This document shows positions 57,096 to 64,000 of a DNA stretch of 64,000 bases, one piece after another; position 1 is the stretch's first letter; the number at the start of each line of letters is the position of its first letter. The stretch is from Durusdinium trenchii. Its lineage: Eukaryota > Sar > Dinophyceae > Suessiales > Symbiodiniaceae. The position numbers and the translations under genes were made by a program. The notes under the pieces were generated by a model. That model did not search any database. It saw nothing but the letters and a program-made list of their open reading frames with translations, and was not told the DNA's origin. The DNA lies in contig CAXAMN010023684.1 in NCBI GenBank assembly GCA_963970005.1, forward strand, positions 165,579 to 229,578, in the 5' to 3' direction.

Positions 57096-58470
57096 ATATA
57101 TATATATATATATTCATGCAAAGAAACGCTCCATCATCTCGTTCATGAGTGTAGCGCTTTTCATCACATCAATGGTCCCCCAACCTTGCATGAGCTCGGG
57201 GAAATTTTTCCTTACTTGGGACTGTTGAACACCCTAAGCGACTCAGCCAGTTTCGTTTGCAGTTTGACTTGGCAGATCCCTTTGCTGCAGAACCATTTAG
57301 CCCTGATGCACCTGTTGCCGAGGTCTGGACCGACGGCTCGGTTCTTTTCCAGTCACATTACTGGCTCACTACTGCAGCTTTTGCAGTCATTCGGAAGGAT
57401 GGAACCACATTGCAGTGTGGGCGTGTTCGACGATGGAGGCTTTCAAGCTTCGTTGCAGAACTGTGGGCAACTTGGATTGCCCTATCTACTGCTCATGGGC
57501 CAGTACAGGTCTACTGCGACAACCAGGCGGTCGTACGCAACTTTCACTGGCTCTTACACACAGGGCACATAAAATCCAATTGGCAATGCCAGGACTGGTG
57601 GCAAGCTATACATCAAGTTCTCACTGACAGGAGTCAGCGTCATCCATGCCCTTTTCGCATTTCGTCGATCCCTGCACACTGCTTAGAGGAGTTTGAACCT
57701 TGGCAAATCAGTCCAGCCCAGGCTCATGCAGCTGGAACTACTATCGAGCATATTGTCCGCAACAGACAAGCAGACAGAGTTGCGAAAGAATGCGCAGCCC
57801 GAGTTGCCCCGATATACCCGGAAATCGGTGCAAATGTTGTACAGGCGGCCAAGCAACATCAAGGATGGCTAGTGCGTACACATGGACTGTTGGATACTAC
57901 TGATTGTATTCATCCCTCACACCAAGGACCTGTCCAACCCACTGAACTGCGATTGACCCTTGCTGATGCGCAAACAACGTTTCCGCGTGGCCATGGCATA
58001 GCAATATCAGACAGTACAGGTGGAAACCCAAGATTCCGTTGCAACACCCGCCACCTAAACGTTGGCGACATTCCTTGGATGATTGGCAGACAATCTGTCA
58101 GTGGGCTCAGCAACTTCGGTGGAGACAAGAGGATACATCAAGTGTTGCCTTCTGCGAATTAGCACTCGCCTTTCATACAGCAGGGTTTCGGTTACATGGT
58201 GACTATTCGGAAGTCACCATTCATGAAATCGCTTGCAAGATCAGGCAGGCATTCCAGCTTCTGCTGAAAGATGACTCGTCCCAGCCGTGCCCCGGGACCT
58301 TCCATGCTACGTTTGTAAAGTCATTGGGCAGAACTTTGAGCCCTAGTGCAATCGTCAAAGCTGCCCCATTTCTGGATCACTGTACATTGTTGAGTCTTGC
58401 ACAAACCCTTCGCGCTGGAGCTGGTCGAACGATCAATTCCTGGCGCATTACCTTTTCACACTTAGGCTGA
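57096..58470 (+). pseudogene. LINE ORF2 C-terminal region with RNase H
   Basis: Non-LTR retrotransposon 3' part. It begins in TLHHLVHECSAFHHINGPP, a Cys/His segment as found after LINE reverse transcriptase, then after a shift a full RNase HI: Asp26 in AEVWTDGSVL, Glu68 in SFVAELWATWIAL, Asp88 in VQVYCDNQAVV and Asp173 in NRQADRVAKECA. A second frameshift near 58080 leads to 58039-58470 with WQTICQWAQQLRWRQED and AFCELALAFHTAGF, a tail that follows RNase H in dinoflagellate LINEs as I recall. The reverse transcriptase and endonuclease are absent; no poly-A tail is visible. Confidence 0.8.
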
Positions 58471-61400
58471 TGTTTTGACTCACTGCGAATCTGCATGTGG
58501 GGTTCAAGCGTATGGTCATGACCAGAGTGTCATCCATACCGTCGATGCAGACTGTCCGACGAGCGAGGTATATATGTGTATGTAAATATATATATATATG
58601 TGCATTCAGCACCAGTTCATCCAGGTCGCCACGCAGGTGAAACCTACGGCCTTGCCACTTCTTGCGCAGGCCACAAGGGGCAGCTCGCGGTGGAGTTCAC
58701 CAATGGTGGGTGCAGCTGGCTACTGCTACCGCTAACGGGGACGCCTTTTCCCTTCACCCAAATCCTACGAGTACCGTCCTTCAGATTGCAAAAACAAAGC
58801 TAAGCTCTGCTGTGCGCATATGATTCTGATTTACCAGTACAAGACAGTGTGCACACAGGCAACGTTCCCTGCCTTCCCCTGAAGCTGGCTCGAGCTCATG
58901 CTCTTCTTCGATGCCATCCTGAAACGTGAAAATTGGGCACCTGAGAACCACCTCGTTCAGACTAAGTAACTCTGAAAGGAAAGTACATGGAACAACCCAA
59001 CCATACGTGTCTACAAATATGTATATTATGGCTCAATCTGTGAGTGCTCAAGCAGGAGCCCACAAGAAATCCTGCCTGTGCAGACCCTGGATCACGTGAT
59101 ATCCTGGACTTTCTTTTGCCCATCGTCAAGGAAGACATCGGGAAGGAGATCCCTACTTATTGAAGATCATGCAAAAGCATGTCTGCGGGAAATGTGGCCA
59201 AGGCTGGATCTCAAAAGACCGTCTGATCCGATCAAGTGAGCCAACTGGGGAGAACTTTCCAGACTCCTTGACGCCAGCTGGCTTGCTTGGGAGAAAGGGA
59301 AGCAGCACTTCATGCACAAGGGAGAAAGGCAAGAACAAACGTGAGCAGGCCCGACAAAGGAAGAAGGACGCCTTCCACAGCTTGCATGTGGCTCAGGTAG
59401 TCGATAGACATGTTTGGGATCAACATGGACACGCAGTATCAGAAGATGGTGGAAGCAATGGATTAGAGCTGTGACATCGCAAAAAGCGACCCTTTTCTGG
59501 TGGCGAACAGAATGCGCTCTGGAGGCCAAACAGCATTGCGTGGAGATGTTGGCTGGTGAGCTTGACCACATGGGGCAGCATCAGTTTGAGCTGAGGCCTC
59601 GCCTGCAAGGATTGTGGCATCATGACCTTGAAGAATGGGACAAGTCGGACAAGCTAGCTATGATGGCCGCAAAGCCCTGTTGGAATGAAGTTTTCCAGGT
59701 CAAGCCCGGCTCACCATGTGGCGCAAGGGACAGAAGCTTCCTGCACCAAATACCAAAGCCATGCCCAAGCGAAAAAAGGGGGGGTTGAAAACCATACCAA
59801 AGTTGAGACAGACTTCTGACATGGCAGGCCGCCTTTGATGATCAATCAAGCATGGCGAAGAATAACAATACTACAGTGTATATATATACCGTTGTAATTG
59901 TAAAATATGTTGTAACATATTGCATGACATATAACTATATATGTACAAATATATGATGTATGTATGTAGACCTTTTCTTGCCCTCATGACACATCTTAGT
60001 TAGCTGGGGAAGCCATTGCTTCAAACCCAAAGCAGACCAGGCCTTCTTGCGGTTGAAGGTTTTGAACTTGTTAAACTCCGGGAGTTTAGAAGCGATGCAC
60101 TTTTTGCAAATAAATGCTCTTGAAACATGTTCCCACATTGCACTCACAGTGAAAGGTGGGAGAGGTCGAGACATCGGTTCTATCTATGCAGGAGGCATCC
60201 TGCCCTTTTGCAACCACATTGTGAGCCCCTACTGCATACTGCTACAATCTGTTGTGCGTTCTTGCTTGGTGCTCCAAATGTTGAAAGGAATGTGCACTTT
60301 TGCACAAAAACGGCCATCCAACAGGGTACAAGATGTTACAGCCTGGTTCCATCTTTTTCCAGTATATGCGTGGGCTTAGACTGGCCACCCATTCCATCAT
60401 CAATGTTCGCGATTCGCGAGATCAGTATTAATTAATTACTGGGTTTTGGTCTCTGCCGCAAAACTACATGTAAATATATATGTCTTTATGCATGCTGATG
60501 CATGCAGCAATCATGTGTGTATGGACTCGTCTCCGAAAGACTTCACAATGCTTTCACTTCCGGTGCAAGTCACGTTGCTAGAAAACCTCGAACCTGAGAG
60601 AATTGACCACTGCACAAGCAGCACGCACTCCCCACGACCTATCTAGCCGCATGTCGACATGGCGGTCTGGATTCGTAAACTATGCAGCGACATTTATCCA
60701 TATTGGGATGAGGAGCTAGATTTCGCAGATTGTATCTGCAAAGGTCACGCGCATAGGGATTCAACTTTGCCGATATACTTGGGATCGTGGACACCTGCAA
60801 GAATAAGAAGCCAGCACTACTTGGAGTCGTACTGCGACTTGTGATTGCAAAAGCAAACAGGGTGGCAAAAGGAGGAGAGAAAAATGGAATCGGGCATGGC
60901 CAGCATGGCTTGGCAACAACTCCCAGGCCAATTCGATGTAGACCGTCTTGGAGCACTTATAGCTTGGCTGGGAGGATATTCATGCTTTCAATTTCACTAT
61001 GCATCACCACACCGCTTGTTCATGTTGTCTCTTTCTGTTCTCGAGACGGGTACTCTTCGGCGGTAAAGGCCGACACCTCTCCCTCCACAGCCCCCAACAC
61101 GATGGCCTCCCCGCTCCGCTTGTTTTGGATGTTTCTCCACGTTTCTCCCGACGCCTGTCGTGTTTTGCTAGAGGGCGGGGGACTATGGGGCAGAACAAAA
61201 TAGGCAAGTACAAAAACTAAACAGCATTCTTTTAAAAATGATGGACACAAAACGGCAGAAAGAACGTTGAACCTAGAAATGTATGTTGATGTGGATTGGT
61301 GTTTGGACTGGTTGAATGGAACATGCGGAAACCGTGGGTGTTGTTTTCTACATTGAGAGTAGGAAGGAGGCGATCAGTAGCAAATTTCACCTGCTAAAGA

Positions 61401-62593
61401 GTTGGTAATATGTGTCACATTCACAGGAAAAACTGGCTGCCTACTGTGATTATTGTAACTGTTCTTCTAGATAAGTGTTTGCCGCTCACTAATAAGAGTG
61501 ATACGCAGAAAGTATAGGTAATGTGTATTTTGATAGGTCAGGATTTGGATCAAAGAAAGTCACAATAGAAGATGCCAGAAAGAGAAATAAGACAATAACA
61601 ATGAGCAATGCAAATGAATTCCTCCGGAAAAATGCAGAACAGAAAGAATTACGCCGGCATAGACCCCAGATAGCCGGTGTATAGGTTTAAAGGACACGCC
61701 GCGGACGCCCGCAACACTCGCAACATCAGACCAGTCCACCAATATGCCGACATGCTGGGACAAGTAAAATCCGTTCAAGCCATGTTCATATGGCCATGGA
61801 TAGATGGAACATGATGGAACCGTGGGCGAAGTGTAAAGCAAGGCGTCAAAATGAGAAGTTCGGCAGCTCTTTGGCGCTGGCTCGATGAAACATCCAGCGC
61901 CCTTCTGATCGCACTGTGGTCGCATGCCCCTAGCGGCTCTCCCAGTGAATGTAAAGAACGCAAACAAGTGGCAAATCAAATGTTATCAAAAATTTTGCTC
62001 GGGTGTCACACTTGAAAACTTCAGGAGCCTCGCTCTGCTGTCCAAATCTGCGGTCGCCTCAAGTCCATGTGGCTCACGAAAAGGATGCACAAATGACACC
62101 AAGTCTGAAACTTTCTGGGCGGTCTGGCACCTACACCATGCAGTGACTTGTTGCTGTGATTTCGCAACAAATCATAAATTGTTGTACTGGCCAATTTCAT
62201 GCACTTGGCTCGGCACTGTCAAGAGTCACATCTCTTCGCAACAACAGGCGGCAGCAACAACACAAGAAGACTCGGTTTGGCCTGTCGCGTCATTGATCTG
62301 GCTGGAGAGGCCTGAACCTCTTGCCGCATCCTCCGAACGGTCTTCTACAGAACAACTCGCAGAACAAACGGTCCTGAGTTTCCTTTGTCCATGTCTGTCC
62401 TTCCAGCATCCAATGGGGATTGGCTGCGGTCTCCAGGTCTGGGCGACAAGCTGCGCACTCGTCGGTCCTCATGAACACTGCACAAACATCAGCGGCTACC
62501 TGTCCGCACAAAAATCCCAAGCGCCAAAGCATTGCGCCATGGCGAGCCTGATCCTGCCTTTCAAAAAAAACTGTTTCGCGTCGCATACTTTGA
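58471..62593. other. Mostly anonymous DNA
   Basis: TA-rich tracts near 58567-58600, 59874-59960 and 60468-60482. Plus frames at 59160-59474 and 59414-59788 look coding (CGKCGQGWISKDRL; SQKATLFWWRTECALEAKQH; RLQGLWHHDLEEWDKSDK) and would join by a frameshift near 59430, but I know no family for them. A short minus peptide near 60000-60090 (FNKFKTFNRKKAWSALGLKQ) and a plus frame at 60659-60841 are likewise unidentified. Confidence 0.4.
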
Positions 62594-62792
62594 CTGCTGC
62601 TGCTGCTGCTGCGGCGGCTGCTGCTGCTGCTGCTGCTGCCGCTGCTGCTGCCGCTGCTGCTGCCGCGGCTGCGGCCGCGGCCGCGGCTGCGGCTGCGGCT
62701 GCGGCTGCGGCTGCGGCTGCGGCTGCGGCTGCTGCTGCGGCTGCTGCTGCGGCTGCTGCGGCGGCTGCTGCTGCTGCTGCTGTTGCTGCATA
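62594..62792 (+). repeat. CTG/CAG and GCTGCG trinucleotide tract
   Basis: About 200 bp of CTG triplets with GGC and CGC interruptions in the middle. Opens poly-Ala, poly-Cys and, on minus, poly-Gln and Ser/Arg frames; none is annotated as a gene. Confidence 0.95.
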
Positions 62793-63089
62793 TCGCGCGC
62801 CTACCTACTACTGCTGCTGCCCTCCTCGCTCCCAGTGAAGCTTGGCTTTCGGTGGAAGATAAAAATATAAACATTGAGTATAGCAGCGAAGTTGCAATCA
62901 CTTAAGCTTAAAGGTCCAAAGGAACCACATCCCTCTGCCGTGGGAAGAAGAAAAACTGAGACGCTGGTTGCCGATTATATTCGGAAACTGTTGGCCACAG
63001 CGCGCAGCACGCTGCATGCCCCAAAAAAATTGCTCAACAAGTTTAAACGCTTTGGATGTGAGAACATGTGAGAACATAGTGGGCCTTGA

Positions 63090-63531
63090 ATGTTCCCCCA
63101 GAACAACTGCCATTCCGCTAGACTCTGGTTCCGGAACCTCAGCTTTGCTGTTAAACACGAATCACCCTTGTGTATCCTCTCAAGATGGGAGGGGCATTTT
63201 GCCTGGCGATGGCTTTTGCCATGTGGCTACGCAGAGAGTGAAAAGGTCACTTCAAGCTTTGCAGCTTTCGTTCGATGCGTGTTAGCACTTCACGTCTTGT
63301 ACGGAGCCAAAGCGCTCCAGCTTCCCACTGGATTGCCACTTCGAGTGACCTTTTCACGCTCTGCGTAGCCACATGGCAAAAGCCGACGCCAGGCAAAATG
63401 ACCCTCCCATCTTGAGAGGATACACAAGGGTGATTCGTGTTTACAGCAACGGCTGTTGATCAACCTGAGGTGTCGGAACCAGAGTCTAGTGGAATGGCAT
63501 GCTGCTCATGTGCATGTTCTGGAGGAACATT
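63090..63531. mobile_element. Fold-back (large inverted repeat) element
   Basis: The left arm 63090-63256 and right arm 63339-63531 are inverted copies with about 82 bp between. Shared words include CACGAATCACCCTTGTGTAT, CCTCTCAAGATGGGAGGG, CATTTTGCCTGGCG and GGCTTTTGCCATGTGGCTAC. The right arm has a short insertion near 63445-63465 and another near 63500-63515. The outer ends are AATGTTCCCCCAGAAC and GTTCTGGAGGAACATT. Both arms encode xPESSGMA in outward frames. No protein frame of its own, so it is non-autonomous if it is mobile. Confidence 0.8.
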
Positions 63532-63810
63532 GGTGGAAAGCGATGCTGGTTCAAAGCCTTCCTCATCACCAAGCAACTCTTGCCCCAAGTTGTGGGCACA
63601 GATTCTGCAAGGGCGAAGAGTGTAGGTGATGTTGGCCGTTCTCTGGTCATGCAGTTGGCGCTGATAGTCCAAACTCTGTTGCATCGGGCTGTAAAGATTC
63701 TTGGACTTGGGTTGGGCAAGCTGGGTTTGTCACCTGACTTGTTGCGGCAGTCTTTGGATGACGAGCTTGTGTCTTGCATTGCATATTCAAAGAAGCGAGA
63801 GGGACATTAG
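63532..63810 (+). other. Possible coding DNA, not identified
   Basis: Two plus frames of unknown nature run through this stretch (ALIVQTLLHRAVKILGLGLG; RQSLDDELVSCIAYSKKREG). They may be exons of the gene that continues at 63811, but no splice sites can be fixed. Confidence 0.3.
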
Positions 63811-64000
63811 TTGAGAATTCTTTTGACTTTTGACATCAGATTGCTTCAGCTGCTCTTTGAACAACATTGTGCCAAATCATGCTATGCGCATGAGGTGGTC
63901 ACGACAGGTTGCTCTGGCACTGGAGCTCCCACGCTGGCCCTGGTGGAGTTGGTTGGGCAATCCAATTCTTATATTGGCCGGCTGGCAGGAAAAATGCATG
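63811..64000 (+). CDS. Start of a methyltransferase-like domain, cut by the window edge
   Basis: Open from 63811 to the end: LLQLLFEQHC, HEVVTTGCSGTGAPTLALVE, LVGQSNSYIGRLAGKMH. The segment CSGTGAPTLAL after a hydrophobic strand has the form of the SAM-binding motif I (xxGxGxP) of Rossmann methyltransferases, and I remember close relatives in dinoflagellate ORFs with CCSGTGAPT. An AG acceptor is possible at about 63839. Motif IV and the rest lie outside the window, so the assignment is provisional. Whether this is another retroelement or a host gene cannot be told. Confidence 0.5.
   Translation, partial: MRILLTFDIRLLQLLFEQHCAKSCYAHEVVTTGCSGTGAPTLALVELVGQSNSYIGRLAGKMH

Noticed and set aside
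53511-57116. Copia element inserted into, and splitting, the LINE found at 57.1 kb
   Set aside because: No LINE sequence could be found on the left side of the copia element; the LINE is more simply 5' truncated and adjacent.
61924-62838. 304-codon plus frame ending in a long poly-Ala run
   Set aside because: The last third is the CTG/GCG tract and the first part shows no domain, no codon texture and no start context. The minus-strand Ser/Arg frame over the same tract was rejected for the same reason.

Overview
The window looks like a nuclear contig of a dinoflagellate, most likely a coral-symbiont type (Symbiodiniaceae). This rests on remembered protein families, not on a search. Every coding stretch I can recognise belongs to retroelement families or repeat-protein families of the dinoflagellate kind. 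One intron with GT...AG ends can be placed, a probable relict of the dinoflagellate spliced leader is present, and there is no operon structure, Shine-Dalgarno site or phage or plasmid gene. No tRNA, rRNA or CRISPR array was seen.

Layout. (1) 1-23700 has no gene I can defend. It is a repeat landscape: a 720-bp TAG/GTA tract, an approximately 100-bp minisatellite, several copies of a hairpin-bearing approximately 215-bp repeat, and short palindromic families. (2) 23900-29200, minus strand: a decayed copia-like polyprotein with coiled-coil gag, gag core, CCCH zinc finger, aspartic protease, a methyltransferase-like module where an integrase would be expected, reverse transcriptase with a damaged YVDD box, and RNase H. 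A HAD-like domain lies just upstream (29540-30420). (3) 31470-33566, minus: the only host-like gene, a chain of octotricopeptide/RAP-type helical repeats followed by an RluA-type pseudouridine synthase. Its repeat region carries in-frame stops at conserved Trp and Gln positions. (4) 36223-42552, minus: a large DIRS-like tyrosine-recombinase retroelement with gag-like ORF1, reverse transcriptase, an RNase H split by a methyltransferase-like domain, and a tyrosine recombinase. (5) 45074-48489: a copia-like remnant between short diverged LTRs, containing an array of five hairpins in polypyrimidine DNA. (6) 53511-57095, plus: a copia element with matching 296-bp LTR segments, primer binding site and polypurine tract, but lacking gag and protease. 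(7) 57120-58470, plus: the RNase H end of a LINE. (8) 58500-64000: mostly anonymous, with a CTG/CAG tract, a 440-bp fold-back element, and at the right edge the start of a third methyltransferase-like domain.

Most recognisable DNA is therefore mobile-element debris. The unusual theme is the recurrence of methyltransferase-like modules: two inside different retroelements, plus one cut by the window edge. Frames change often inside the elements. Because dinoflagellate genes are intron-rich, some changes could be introns, but most look like decay.
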